A stretch of 64,000 nucleotides of DNA from Nitzschia sp. DOCU1. Its lineage: Eukaryota > Bacillariophyta > Bacillariophyceae > Bacillariales > Bacillariaceae. This document shows, piece after piece, positions 9,682 through 21,001 of the stretch (positions are counted from its first letter, which is position 1; each line of letters opens with the position of its first letter). The notes under the pieces are model-generated. The model did not search any database, was not told the origin of the DNA, and worked only from the letters and a program-made list of their open reading frames with translations. The stretch covers positions 5,518,001 through 5,582,000 of the forward strand of contig OX595985.1 of NCBI GenBank assembly GCA_951394045.1, read 5' to 3'. A program made the translations under genes and the position numbers.

Positions 9682-12600
9682 GTAAATACAAGGAGCGCCT
9701 CAGCCTTAAGATCCGCCCACATCCCAGTTCGACGGTTGGGAGCGGTGCGACAAGTTCAAGGCCCTAACCACTATAGGGCAGAGTTAGACAATCATGCCGA
9801 TACATGTGTCGTTGGAGAAGAAACATCGTTGGTGACTTTTGACTTCAACCGACCTGTTCGGATTCACGGCTATGACGACCAAATGCGTCGGACCCCATGT
9901 AAGGTCGTGACGGCCGTAATGGCCTATGACCACCCAGCTTCAGGTGAAGTATTCATGCTGCATTGTCATCAAGCTATCTTGGTGCCATCAATGACGGTGA
10001 ACTTGCTTTGCCCGAACCAAATGCGGATGATAGGGATACGGGTCAACGACGAGCCGAAACATCTCATTCAACGACCAACGGATGAGCACAATGCGATTAC
10101 TGTACCACCCCTCAACGACCCCGACGGGGGACACGATGGACTAAGGATACCTCTGACGATGCGAGGGGTATTCTCTGGTTTCGAAGTTCGGAAACCTACA
10201 ATTGAGGAGTATGAACAGACTCCGTCAGATCGTTGCATCGACCTGACAGATGAAAATATTCCATGGGACCCAACGACTGAGTCGCTACTGGCTCAGCAAG
10301 AAGATTCAATGTTAGATTCCGCGATGAATATAAGAGACCCACCACAACGATGGCCTCAAGATCGGATTATCGCCTCGATTCACTCGTTGCGGCCCCAGGA
10401 TGCTGCCTATGAACCCTCGATGCTCGGGAAGGCTTTGGAAGCTAAGGCCCGGTTTGGGGGGACTACTGATCCAGTGAAGACAAACAAAGTCTCAGCAGTA
10501 CATTCTAGCAAGCGAGGAGTTGCTGTACCGGCTGCAGAGATTGCGAAAAAGTGGAACATTGGAATTGACAAGGCAGAGAAAGTTGTGGAAACGACGACCC
10601 AACGAGGTGTGCGGTCAATTTTACACCCACATCTATCCAGGCGGTTCAGAACAAACGATCGGCAGTTGCGATACCGAAGGCTATCTCACGACATTTTCTC
10701 AGACACAATGGAATCAAACACTGTCTCGTGGTTCCGCCAAAACAAGTATGCGCAAGTATTTGGGACCAGCTTCGGATGGTCCCGTGTCTACCCGATGAAG
10801 AAAAAGTCAGACGCCCACGAAGGGTTATCTCTACTCGCACAGCGAACCGGCGTTCCTCCGACTTTGATAATGGATGGCTCACGAGAGCAACAAATGGGAG
10901 AGTTTAGGCGAAAGGCTCGAGAAATGGGCTGCCGTATCCTCCAATCAGAGCCATATTCCCCATGGACCATTGCGGCTGAAGGAACGATCCGTGAGTGTAA
11001 GAAGGGTGCAGGACGCAAAGCGATGAAAGCAGGAAGCCCAAAAGCATTATGGGATCACTGCATCGAGCTCGAAGCTCTCATTCGCTCCCACACCCCAAAC
11101 GACAGCTACGAATTACAAGGTCAAGTCCCGGAAACAATCATGACTGGCCAAACAGCTGACATATCTCAATTGGTTGAACACTCATGGTATGAATGGGTGA
11201 AATATTGGGATACAAAGTCTTCCTATCCCGACCCGAAGGAAGTACTCGGGCGCTACCTCGGCCCGTCCCTCGACATTGGACCGGCGATGTGCGCTAAAAT
11301 TTTGAAACAGAACGGACAAGTCGCCTACTTGTCAACCTATCGTTCGTTGACTGAGGACGAGATGACAAGTCCTGTGGAGTTGGAACTGCGTAAGGCTTTT
11401 GACCAAGCCATCCAGGAGAAACTGGGGGACTCCGTTTCGCCTGAAACTTTAAAGGACATTGATCCTGAAGCAGTTACTCCCGAATTCGAACCATACGGAG
11501 ATGACTTCGAGGGGACGCACTCCCATGCTGATGAACAAGGCAACGACGAAGTCACCCCCGAAGTTGGCGATGATTACGTTGGCACTGAAGTCAACCTCCC
11601 TATTGGAGGTGAAATGCTATCAGGAAAAGTCAAGAGACGTGCTCGTGACACAAATGGAGAAGTTATCGGAAGAGCAAACAACAATCCGATCCTGGACAGC
11701 CGTCTATACGAGGTTGAGTTTCCTGATGGACGCCTTTCAGAGTTTACCGCAAATACAATCGCGCAAAATATGTTCGCGCAATGTGACGAACATGGCCGAC
11801 AATACCTCCTCATGGATACCATCGTCGATCACAAGAAAGACGGTAATGCTGTGGAACATGCGGATCGATTTGTGATTAAACAAGGAAGGAAATATTTAAG
11901 ACAGACAACGACAGGATGGAAACTGTGCGTTCAATGGAAAGACGGCACTACGACGTGGGAGACTCTCGCGGATTTAAAAGAGTCTTACCCCGTTGAAGTC
12001 GCAGAATATGCGATGGCCAATGACATTGAAAAGGAACCGGCGTTTGCTTGGTGGACTCCATATGTCCTAAAGAAGAGAGATCGAATCATTTCAGCGGTCA
12101 AGAAACGCTACGTTAAGAAGACACACAAATTTGGGATGGAATTACCCAAGGACGCCCTCGACGCAAAGAGGATCGATGACGAGAACAACAATACCTTTTG
12201 GCAGGATGCAATTGCGAAGGAGATGAAAAACGTACGCGTTGCATTCAAGGTCTTGGAAGAGAATGATGAGATACCCATCGGATATCAATATATGGACTGT
12301 CATTTGATCTACGACATCAAGCTTGACGGTTTTGTTCGAAAAGCGAGAATGGTGGCAGGCGGCCACATGATCAATACCCCTGCGCACCTGACCTATTCAA
12401 GTGTGGTGAGCAGAGAGACCGTTCGGATTGCTTTAACGATCGCGGCACTTCACGACTTGGAAGTTGCTACGAGCGATGTACAAAACGCTTTCCTTACAGC
12501 ACCGTGCGATGAAAAGGTTTGGACGATATTGGGACCAGAGTTTGGAGACGATGTGGGCAAGCGAGCTCTAATAGTCCGAGCCCTCTATGGACTTGGATCA

Positions 12601-13851
12601 GCGAGCGCTTCATTCTCAAAACATCTTGCGGACTGCATGCGACATATGGGTTACCAACCATGTCGAGCTGATGGCGACCTTTGGTTCAAGGCCGTGACAC
12701 GACCTGAAGATGGCTTCGAATACTATGCCTATGTCTTACTATATGTGGACGACTGTCTCTGTATTCACCACAACGCAAAAGGTGAACTCGAGTTGTTGGA
12801 CAAGTATTTCATGATGAAGCCAGGATCTATCGGCGATCCGGATATGTACCTTGGAGCGAAATTGCGGAAGATCCAATTGGAAAACGGAGTTTGGTGTTGG
12901 TCCTCAAGTTCAAGTAAGTATGTTCAGCAGGCGGTTGCTAACTTCAAAACGTTCTTGAAAGACAATTGCCCAGGCAAGTCGCTCCCGAAGCGAGCGACCG
13001 GCCCTTGGCCACGTGAGTATTATCCCGAGCTCGATGAATCAAAAGAGCTCGACCACGAACTTGCGAATGAGTATCAGTCGCAGGTTGGCGTTCTACACTG
13101 GATTGTTGAGTTGGGACGCGTTGATATCATCGCAGAAGTGTCAACATTGGCGTCGTTCATGGCCAACCCGCGAGAGGGACATTTTGATGCACTCATCCAC
13201 ACTTTTGCTTATCTTCGCGACAAACACAACGCACGTTCTTTTTTGGATCCAACCTATCCTGATATCGATTGGGCGAGCTTCCATGATGAGTACGATTGGA
13301 AAAGGTTTTATGGCGATGTCGAAGAAGCCATCCCTCCGAACGCACCGGAACCGAGAGGGAAATGTGTTGATTTGCGAATGTTTGTTGATTCAGATCATGC
13401 GGGCGACAAGAAGATCCGACGATCTCGATCTGGTTTCTTTATTTTCATGAACAGCGCTCTTATTGCTTCGTTCAGCAAACGACAGCCTACTGTGGAGACT
13501 TCTGTTTTTGGAGCGGAATTCGTGGCGATGAAGACCGGGATCGAAGCGCTCCGCGGGATCCGTTACAAGTTGCGAATGATGGGAGTTGAAATTTCGGGCC
13601 CGAGCCTTGTCTATGGAGACAACATGTCTGTAATCAACAACACTACGAAGCCTGAGTCTACATTGAAGAAAAAATCAAACCAGATTTGTTTTCATGCGTG
13701 CCGAGAGTCGGTGGCAATGGGCGAGTCGTTGATGACTCACATTTCGACGCATGAGAACTGCGCCGATTTGGCTACGAAGCTAATTCCGGCGGGCGCGAAG
13801 CGAGAGTACCTTGTTTCTAAATTGTTGCGTGATATTTATGACGATCATTGA
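9682..13851 (+). CDS. Copia pol polyprotein (protease, integrase, RT, RNase H)
   Basis: Pol is in the same frame as gag, separated only by TGA at 9679-9681; the first ATG-independent codon is GTA at 9682. Numbering residues from the TTG at 9736, the parts are: protease near residue 17 (D-N-H-A-D-T-C-V-V-G); integrase core around residues 335-470, with a W-F-R-Q-N-K strand, an I-M-D-G-S-R acidic site and a final E in A-A-E-G-T; RT around 810-1040 with V-A-T-S-D-V-Q-N-A-F and the Y-V-D-D catalytic box near 1002; and RNase H near 1216 (F-V-D-S-D-H-A-G) with later E and D residues. The usual HHCC zinc finger before the integrase core is not recognisable. It would copy element RNA in cytoplasmic particles and insert the cDNA in the nucleus. 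Expression must come from stop readthrough, re-initiation or splicing. Confidence 0.92.
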   Translation, partial: VNTRSASALRSAHIPVRRLGAVRQVQGPNHYRAELDNHADTCVVGEETSLVTFDFNRPVRIHGYDDQMRRTPCKVVTAVMAYDHPASGEVFMLHCHQAILVPSMTVNLLCPNQMRMIGIRVNDEPKHLIQRPTDEHNAITVPPLNDPDGGHDGLRIPLTMRGVFSGFEVRKPTIEEYEQTPSDRCIDLTDENIPWDPTTESLLAQQEDSMLDSAMNIRDPPQRWPQDRIIASIHSLRPQDAAYEPSMLGKALEAKARFGGTTDPVKTNKVSAVHSSKRGVAVPAAEIAKKWNIGIDKAEKVVETTTQRGVRSILHPHLSRRFRTNDRQLRYRRLSHDIFSDTMESNTVSWFRQNKYAQVFGTSFGWSRVYPMKKKSDAHEGLSLLAQRTGVPPTLIMDGSREQQMGEFRRKAREMGCRILQSEPYSPWTIAAEGTIRECKKGAGRKAMKAGSPKALWDHCIELEALIRSHTPNDSYELQGQVPETIMTGQTADISQLVEHSWYEWVKYWDTKSSYPDPKEVLGRYLGPSLDIGPAMCAKILKQNGQVAYLSTYRSLTEDEMTSPVELELRKAFDQAIQEKLGDSVSPETLKDIDPEAVTPEFEPYGDDFEGTHSHADEQGNDEVTPEVGDDYVGTEVNLPIGGEMLSGKVKRRARDTNGEVIGRANNNPILDSRLYEVEFPDGRLSEFTANTIAQNMFAQCDEHGRQYLLMDTIVDHKKDGNAVEHADRFVIKQGRKYLRQTTTGWKLCVQWKDGTTTWETLADLKESYPVEVAEYAMANDIEKEPAFAWWTPYVLKKRDRIISAVKKRYVKKTHKFGMELPKDALDAKRIDDENNNTFWQDAIAKEMKNVRVAFKVLEENDEIPIGYQYMDCHLIYDIKLDGFVRKARMVAGGHMINTPAHLTYSSVVSRETVRIALTIAALHDLEVATSDVQNAFLTAPCDEKVWTILGPEFGDDVGKRALIVRALYGLGSASASFSKHLADCMRHMGYQPCRADGDLWFKAVTRPEDGFEYYAYVLLYVDDCLCIHHNAKGELELLDKYFMMKPGSIGDPDMYLGAKLRKIQLENGVWCWSSSSSKYVQQAVANFKTFLKDNCPGKSLPKRATGPWPREYYPELDESKELDHELANEYQSQVGVLHWIVELGRVDIIAEVSTLASFMANPREGHFDALIHTFAYLRDKHNARSFLDPTYPDIDWASFHDEYDWKRFYGDVEEAIPPNAPEPRGKCVDLRMFVDSDHAGDKKIRRSRSGFFIFMNSALIASFSKRQPTVETSVFGAEFVAMKTGIEALRGIRYKLRMMGVEISGPSLVYGDNMSVINNTTKPESTLKKKSNQICFHACRESVAMGESLMTHISTHENCADLATKLIPAGAKREYLVSKLLRDIYDDH

Positions 13852-14020
13852 AGATGAGAAGTTACTGGCACCCCTACCATCCTCGACCGGACAAGGTAGT
13901 TTGACAGGTTATTTGGGTTCCCTGGCCGACGACGGCGAATATTGCTAGTACGAGAAGAATTTGTGACGAAAAGAGACCACGGCAAACTTGCTTCCGGGGC
14001 GGAATCCAGTTTGGGGGGAC

Positions 14021-14148
14021 TGAATAAATCCCACCGTTGGTCTCATGACCTGACGACCCGCGCGCCACGCGGGAGATAGACCGAGAAGACACTCTGACGT
14101 AGATAACTCATAATTCTTATTCTTATCGACTACGAGATGATCTTTTCA
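14021..14148 (+). repeat. 3' LTR of the complete Copia element (128 bp)
   Basis: It reads as base-for-base identical to 7477-7604. A G-rich polypurine stretch precedes it, and TGACGT is repeated at 14095-14100. Confidence 0.9.
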
Positions 14149-14462
14149 GCCGGGCCAAAGGGGAATCCCAAGTCAGTAATTTTTGTCCCGCAATTGATTA
14201 TCATGCAGGGAGTACCTCAAGGACTCCAAAAATTCCCATGTAGGTCAGGTGGTCCCATAATAGGCACCGCCAAGGTCGTTTTGCACCCCCCTCAGGAACA
14301 GTTTAAAGCAGGTGCAAGAAGTCGAGAATGATGAGCCAAATTGAACCATTCTTTTTTGCTAAACTCCCTATTGAATAGTATAGCCTCGCCTCGTCCACCG
14401 TCAAAATTCTGTTTTTGATAGCACATGGGCAGGTGTGACAATTACTTCCCCCCGAATGTCTG
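14149..14462. other. Intergenic, nothing recognised
   Basis: It is host flank between the Copia element and the next gene. It holds no supported gene, repeat or RNA, apart from GCCG at the very start, which matches the left flank of the element. Confidence 0.4.
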
Positions 14463-14939
14463 CTACGCAGTATCTGCAAAGAGCACAGATGCCGTGCCAG
14501 TCACAACTGCTTCCATTGGTTCCTCGACACGATTTGAAGTGCCATCAACCGATACTTGCCGGAAATCACGTCGCTTTTCCATATTTTTCTGAAGTCGCCC
14601 TGCCAATTTTGTAACCATCATTTGCAATTTCTGCCTCGATTTTTCGTGGCGACTCTCATCTTTGTCCGAGACGATTCGGTAGTGAAAGTGGAAATCGATA
14701 CGTTTAATCTTCGGGGCGTGTAGCTGCTTGAGCAGCTTCCATATTGATGGGTCCTCCTGATTTTTCTTCTTGGTTGATATTTCGTCGAGCTGAAGGTACT
14801 GCTGGTGTCCAACGGCAAGGGTCTCCAGAGCGTCCGCGCTCCCAGACACCAGGCGTTCCAACGATGCGTGAACCTCATCGAACGAGTCATTCTCAAAGCC
14901 GATTCGTACTTCAGGTGGAGTTAAGATGTTCGAGGACAT
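14463..14939 (-). CDS. Unknown 158-residue basic protein
   Basis: I do not recognise this protein. The frame is open further upstream, to 15200 with a GTG, but the first real ATG is at 14939, followed by S-S-N-I-L-T-P-P, and it is the sensible start. The protein has an N-terminal mixed segment with several acidic residues, a central helix (L-V-S-G-S-A-D-A-L-E-T-L), a basic middle (K-R-I-D-F-H-F-H-Y-R) and a Lys/Arg-rich helix near residues 100-130. It has no signal peptide, no membrane segment and no cysteine motif. It lies divergent from the MATH/ankyrin gene, with an 896-bp gap that may hold both promoters. Codon use looks host-like, and the length and composition make a real gene likely but not certain. 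Confidence 0.5.
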   Translation of the reverse strand: MSSNILTPPEVRIGFENDSFDEVHASLERLVSGSADALETLAVGHQQYLQLDEISTKKKNQEDPSIWKLLKQLHAPKIKRIDFHFHYRIVSDKDESRHEKSRQKLQMMVTKLAGRLQKNMEKRRDFRQVSVDGTSNRVEEPMEAVVTGTASVLFADTA

Positions 14940-15835
14940 GCTAGCAGGATTCTCCCGCAGGACAATACTGGTTTGCAGGAAGTACGTATTACGTGTAAAG
15001 TTATTGTGACAAGTTTGTTGTTGAGAGTATGCTATGAATGACGTGATGAGACGAGCACTGGCAACTCGAGAAGCAACAAAAACTGAAAGCAAGACGGATG
15101 ATGCGGATGACTGACTCACTCCTTGCCGTTCGCTGTTCGACAACGTTCGTATGGAGCTGGTTTCAACAGTCCTTCGTCGGTTCTTCCCACGTGACGCCAC
15201 GTAGAAACTGTACCAACGACAGTCTGCTCCTCGTCAGGCGAGGTGTCTGGCCATGGGACCAAGCGACGCGGCACGATGAAGTTCCGCGATTTCGTCGTTC
15301 GTCGCTGTGTGTGGCACCCGAAGTCAAACACAAAAATCCTGAAATGTAAGGCCAACAATGGTGATTTTCGTCGAATTTCAATCGTTTTTCGATCGTCAAA
15401 CTGCAGAGAGTCGTCGTGTAGGCTTTGTTGGAGACCCTTGCGTTGATCGTTTGCGAAATCATGACCTACAGCCATTGAAGGAACTGGGGCAATGTTGGGA
15501 GATCCAGCGTTCCCGAAACCTTGGCGGACAGAACGACAGACGAGCCCGACACGTAGCCTTGGTACTGAAACTTACGTACTCTGGATGAGGGTGGTGGCAG
15601 ACGGATGACATGTGGAGGAGGATCTTTGGATGTGTTTCGAGCGTACCGCGGAGGCTGGAAATGACCGTCGGGCATTAGAAAAGGCTGAAAAACACTCTGA
15701 AGAAGCGGCCTGATTTGTCGTTCTTTGTTTCTCACATTCGATTTCTCATTTTCCTCTACTGGCGCGCTTTTTACTTGCTTTCTCGTTGCTTCAGCGTCGA
15801 TCGATTGAAAGGGCGAAACACAACACATAGAAACT
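14940..15835. other. Divergent intergenic region between two host genes
   Basis: It probably holds promoters for the minus-strand unknown gene and the plus-strand MATH/ankyrin gene. Several overlapping ORFs exist on both strands, but none shows a domain or compositional bias of a protein. Confidence 0.45.
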
Positions 15836-18800
15836 ATGCGCTGGCGTACAGGAAGCAGCACCAGCGAGATGGCCGCCGCAAGTGCTGGAAGTGAACCGGC
15901 GGCTCTGTTGGACGCAAAGCAGCCTGAAGCGGAGCAACTAGAAGCCGCATCGACCAGTGCCAGTCCGAGCACTCCCTCCAGCTCTTCTCCCCTGGTAGGA
16001 AATGCGCAATCAGCTGCCGCTGACAGCTCCGTGTCGGCGTCATCATTGATATCCAGCTCCAACGCAACCTCGAACTCTGGAGCCTCTTCCAGCCCGCTAG
16101 TGGAGCAAGCTACTGACGGTGATCTCGACCCAGCGGCGGATTCGGTTTCCTCGTCTGCGATCGATCCGGACGGAGATCCTCCATATAAACGTAGTCAGCA
16201 GTCCCAGCGGCAGTCTCTGCAATCACAATCTGCAAAGGCGGGAGGCAGCGGTAGCGGCGGATCGAACGATGAGGACGATATGGACGGCTTACCGGCCTTG
16301 GAGGCCGTCAACCCAGACGATGGAGACGATGACGTGGACGATGATACGGGCGACGATCATGAGGTGCCATGGAAACCACAAGCAACTCAATCCACATGCG
16401 AATTTACCCATACCATCACCAACTACAGCCAGAAGCGCGACTCAGGATGCAAAAAGGCGGAATATTCGGCTACGACCGTAGACGAATTTGGGAATCGTTG
16501 GCGTTTGATTGTCTATGTCAACGGAAACGGAAGGGCTAGCAACCACCATCTGAGCTTGTTCCTGCAGGTATGATCAAAAGATAGAGCACACGGGGAAGCC
16601 CCTGCATGGTAGCCCGGCGTTCCGTGTCGTCTAACCTTTGTCTCTCGTCAGGTTGCGGATGCAGACGATTTGCCTTTTGGCTGGAAAAAGGCTGTTAGCT
16701 ACGTCCTCACCCTAGAACACCCAACAGGTCCAAATTTATCATACGCAAAGCGTAATCCGGACAAAACCTTCAAGTTGTGCCCTAAAGCTATCGATTGGGG
16801 ATGGTCGCAATTCATAACGAGTGACAGAATTCAGCAAGAAGGTTTTGTTCAAAACGACTCACTTGTCGTAAGAGCAAGTGTCACTGTCAAGAGTAGTTCG
16901 GTCAGCATCGACCTTGAAGATGCTGAACTTTACTTGAAATGTGCCGTAGAAGAAGGAAAGCCTGAAGCGGTTCAGTTGTGTTTGGATCAAGGAGCCAGCG
17001 TTAATTGCCAGTTCAAAGATGATTTGTATACGCCACTTCACACGGCTTGCAGCACGAGCACAGGAGATGACGATGACGACGAAGAAGAAGATGAGGAAGA
17101 GGATGGCGACGATGAAGATGACGATTCTGACAACGGGAGAGGTGATGCTGGACACAAGAAGAATAGGAACCATACGGCGAATAGCGGGAGTATGCGAGTG
17201 CTACAGCTTCTGCTGGAGAAAGGAGCCGACGGAAACGCGTGCAACAAATGGCGCGAGACTCCTTTGTTAATTGCTGCTAACAATGGCCATCGATCAGCTG
17301 TGGAAGCTCTATTGAAGCATGGTGCCGATCCTGGTTTGTGCAGCGAAGCCGGATGGTCTGCCTTGACCTTCGCGGCTCACAAGGTGAGCAGCAAGTGGCA
17401 CTGGAGGTCGGCTTGATTTCTGTGCTCACAATCATTCTTACATACTTTTTCACATTAGGGCTATGATGATATTGTCCAACTCCTGCTCAAAGATGGTGCC
17501 CCAGTCAATTGTCGTGTTACAGAAGATGCATCTACGCCTCTACACAAGGCGTGTGCAGGGTCGAAGCCTGGTCATTTGGCCGCCGTAAAGCTTTTGCTGG
17601 CCAACAACGCTGATGTCCATGCCCTCAATAAGTGGCGTGAAACCCCACTTTTGACAGCGGCTAATCATGGCCAGGCTGGGGCAGTTGAGGCTCTACTCAA
17701 GGCTGGAGCTGACCCTTGCAAGTGCACCGACACCGGTTGGAGTCCGCTAAGTATTGCTGCCTACAAGGGCCACGATGACGTGGTCAAGTTGTTATTGGAA
17801 GAGGGTGCTCCGACCGAGGAGGAAGATCCCACATTGAGTGCGCTATTGCAGGCCGCGACAAAGGGGCTACCAGATACAGTCGAGCTCCTTTTGAAGCATG
17901 GGGCAGATCACACTGTCACGACAAAAAAAGGCGATACTGCATTGAGCATTTTGGTGGAGCAAAATCTGATTGATGCAGCAGTGGATATGGTCACGGAGTA
18001 CAATGCTAGCATTCCTCGTTGCTCTCGTGACCGGAAAAAGGTGCAGAGAGCACGCTTGCTCATCAACTTGAGAATCAAGCAACGTCAGCGCGAAGGAAAG
18101 GATATCAGTCTCGTGGACAGTGACGGCGACGATGAGATAGATCGCGGCGACGAGAATATTGTTGCGTCGATGGTTGAATCTGAAGCTGCTCGGGTTGAAT
18201 CCGAAAAGGAAACCGCCAGCGGTCAAGGCGGATCTGGCAGTAAGCCTAAGAAGAAAAACAAGAAAAAGAAGGCAAGTGCGGAACAAGAGGCCAAGGCTGC
18301 CGAAAAGGCTCTGTTGCTAGAGTTGGAATTGGAGGATGCGGAGCGTCAGAAGCAAGAACAGGAAGCGAGCAAGAAGTCGGCTAAGAAGCGGAAGAAGAAG
18401 GAGCGGGAACGGCAGCAGAAGAAGGAGCAAGAGGAGAAGCGTCTCGCTGAGGAGCGGGAACGCGAAGAAAAGCTACGGAAGGAACGCGAAGAAAAGGAGG
18501 CAAAGGAACGTGCGGAGCGCGAGCGTCTCCTTGCCCAAAAGAGAAAGGAGGAAGAGGATGCGCGAAAGCGTCTGTTGGAGAAACAGAAGATAGAACAGCA
18601 GCAACGCGAAGAGCAGAGGAAGAAGGAGCTGCAAAAGAAGAATGCAGCGCAACCAGAGACTACACCTTCAAACCACGTCGCCTCCACGAACGACAAGAAG
18701 TTGAAATCAGCTCTTACTAAACCACCCCGGCGTCAACCTAACACTACGGCGACGGCAGTCCCGCCCCGCCAAGTCACCGGAGCACATGTGGCGCCGCAGG

Positions 18801-21001
18801 CGGCCCGACAAAACCAATCAAAAAGCGCCGTGGCTACGGCCGCAAAATCGCAGGCGGCCGCAGCTCCCTCGGCCCCTAAGCCTATCGGGAAGAACAGGGG
18901 CTGGGAAACGAAGCCTGTTGTACCTTCTGCTGTTCCCACTGCGGCCTCAGAAACGAAGCAGACTCCTCCGAAGCCTATTGTTGCTCCAATTTCCTCGGGA
19001 AGCAACACATCATCTGCTGCTGCTCCAGCGACATTGTCGAGCTTCCTAACCCCTCAGCGTGATGTACCTCAAAAGTCAGAACTTTTTCCTTCAGCATCTC
19101 CGTCAAGCCCCTTCGCCGCATTTGGTAGTGACTTGATGAATCCTCCTGCTCCTATGCCCATGTCGTATACGAAGTCGGAGCCCATTCTGAATGGTTTTTC
19201 GCCCTCTTTGTTCACTGGAAAAGGGATTGATGTCCCCGCTGTTGCACTATTTCGCCGGAACAAGGTATCGGAGCTGCTTCAAAGATGCGCCATGGCAAGG
19301 TCTGCGTCTGCGGCCCTTGGTGCGATCGACGAAGCAACGATTAAGAAAGTGCTCTATCGTTGGATGGTACGCGCTGCGCACGAATCTACGAGCTTCTTGG
19401 ATTGTGTCATCCCAAGCTGGACCGATTTTGAGAAATTGACGGCGTTTTTCCAGCGGCAGTTCATCTCGGAGAATCGCAAGGGCGTGAACGCTCCTGCCGC
19501 GGCATACTCGTTGGTCAGCATGGAAGCGCTCAAGGAGGCTGGCTCCACCATCGCTCTTTTGTGCCACAACTTGGCAAAAGAAGTTGCCGAGTTCCGTGGA
19601 AGAATGGAGGATCAATTGCAACCTGATTGGAACGATGGGATCATTGGCATGAAGGCTTCCGAAACCATGCGAAACGGTTCTAGTCATCCTGCATCAATCG
19701 TTCTCGACTGGGCTAATCGAGCGCAGGTGCTTGTTTCCGGGTTGCTATTCAATAAACTCCGCGAGCGGTACACCGGCTTACCTGGAAGATTTCTGAGCTC
19801 AGTTTTTTCCGCGCAGATTCGTTACGAAACGCAGCAGTTAATTACCGTGGACACGATGATGGATTTCATCCTCCCTTCTGCTACTTTGTCGACACTCTCG
19901 ATGAAGGCTGGGGTCACAGCTGAAGTGTGGTGTGATCCCATGTCAGCAACAAGTGGAAATATTTTCTGGGGCCAATTCGCGGACGTGGATGCAGCATTTG
20001 GTGGTATTGCACCTTTCAGTAGCGACGAAGGCAGTGACGAAGTCTTGTTGAGGCACGGAGGCGCCGTGGTGATAACTGTTCCTCTCGATAATATGGTTGC
20101 TTCGAGATATATTCATCGAATGATTGATCTCCTCGACCTTGCAGAGAATGGACGTGTAGGTCTGTCCTTCATTGCCTTTTTGCGTGCGGAGTGCTTTCTC
20201 GACGGAAGGGCAAAACCAACGTTCGGTGACCTTTGCACCTTGGAGCCACGATTACGGGACCGTACGGATATCGTTAGTCGGGTGGAGGAACTGGCACCGC
20301 TGCAGCATGTTTTTCTCAACAAGACAAACGGTGTGCTCCAAGATAGCTCAAGTGGCAGCCTTTTTGTGATACTTCAGAACAATACCGGGAAAAGTCACCA
20401 TGTGTTCTCAGATCGTCTCGTTAGCGAGGTTCTTCGATCCATGAGGAGAAGTTCAGACTTTTCCTCTTCGAGCAGAGAGGAGCCATCGATCCCTATCATG
20501 TCGGAGATGTCATTCTCAGCGCCGGAGTTTGTCCCAGCGGCTAGTCGGGCCAAAAACTTTCTTGTCGGCGGGGTTCACGGCTCTAATTTCTTTCAACACC
20601 CTCAGGCTCCTCCTGTTTCGCCATTGCCTAACCAAAGCAATCTCCTTCCGGATTTCGGGGCGCCGATCAGCGGAGATTTTGGGGGTTTCGGAGGGAGCTC
20701 AATCGGTGGGGCATTCTCAAACGCTTCTCATGGTGGTCGATCGTCCCGACCTGCCCGAGGACGCTTGTTTGATTTGGTGGACGATGGCGGGGAGGATGAT
20801 CACGGAACTGCAGACGTGGTTTCTGGCATGTTGGGGAACTTGAATATGGACGATTTGTTCTCCCACCAACCGAACAATCACAACTCAAACGGAGAAATCG
20901 ATATCGAGGCAATCAGCCTTATGGGAATCGGTGGTCCCAGTACGGGATCATCATCATCTATAAGTGGCTTGCAGCCGCGACGGAGCCACTTTGGCTACTA
21001 A
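15836..21001 (+). CDS. MATH-domain, ankyrin-repeat, coiled-coil protein (three exons)
   Basis: Exons 15836-16567, 16652-17383 and 17459-21001 join in frame into a 1,668-residue protein. The introns (16568-16651 and 17384-17458) are GT-AG. Order: a Ser/Ala-rich acidic N-terminus; a MATH (TRAF-like) domain at about residues 187-320 that spans intron 1 (F-T-H-T-I-T-N-Y-S, W-R-L-I-V-Y-V-N-G, L-S-L-F-L); ankyrin repeats at about 325-650, split by a very acidic insert (about 375-400); a Lys/Glu-rich coiled coil at about 765-880; an Ala/Pro-rich linker; then a C-terminal folded region of about 450 residues that I do not recognise; and a Gly/Ser-rich tail. MATH domains bind peptides, often in ubiquitin-linked adaptors, and ankyrin repeats bind proteins, so a scaffold role is likely; the partner is unknown. 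A second ATG at 15869 has a better context (GAGATGGCC) and may be the true start. Confidence 0.88.
16568..16651 (+). other. Intron 1 of the MATH/ankyrin gene (84 bp)
   Basis: The donor is CAG|GTATGATC and the acceptor CTCGTCAG|GTTGCG. Without splicing the frame meets TGA two codons into the intron; with it the MATH domain is continuous (F-L-Q then V-A-D-A-D-D). Confidence 0.9.
17384..17458 (+). other. Intron 2 of the MATH/ankyrin gene (75 bp)
   Basis: The donor is AAG|GTGAGC and the acceptor CACATTAG|GGCTAT. Splicing joins an ankyrin helix (F-A-A-H-K) to its continuation (G-Y-D-D-I-V-Q-L-L-L), the normal ankyrin register. Confidence 0.9.

Larger units (their letters stand above)
7477..14148 (+). 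mobile_element. Complete Copia-type LTR retrotransposon (6,672 bp)
   Basis: Two 128-bp direct repeats at 7477-7604 and 14021-14148, both beginning TGAATAAATC and ending TCTTTTCA, flank gag and pol ORFs in the order protease, integrase, RT, RNase H. The repeats read as identical, implying recent insertion. A primer-binding-like TTATCAGACCC follows the left LTR, and a purine-rich stretch (TTGGGGGGAC) precedes the right one. The flanks share only GCCG (7473-7476 and 14149-14152), a 4-bp rather than the usual 5-bp target duplication. Both ORFs are full length, so the element may be active. Confidence 0.92.

Noticed and set aside
15466..16062. Minus-strand ORF of 198 codons over the start of the MATH/ankyrin gene
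   Set aside because: It overlaps the first exon antisense, has no domain, and its composition mirrors the Ser/Ala-rich sense strand.
18346..18696. Minus-strand Ser/Arg/Phe-rich ORF
   Set aside because: It is the antisense of the Lys/Glu coiled coil; the composition is a direct product of the repeats.
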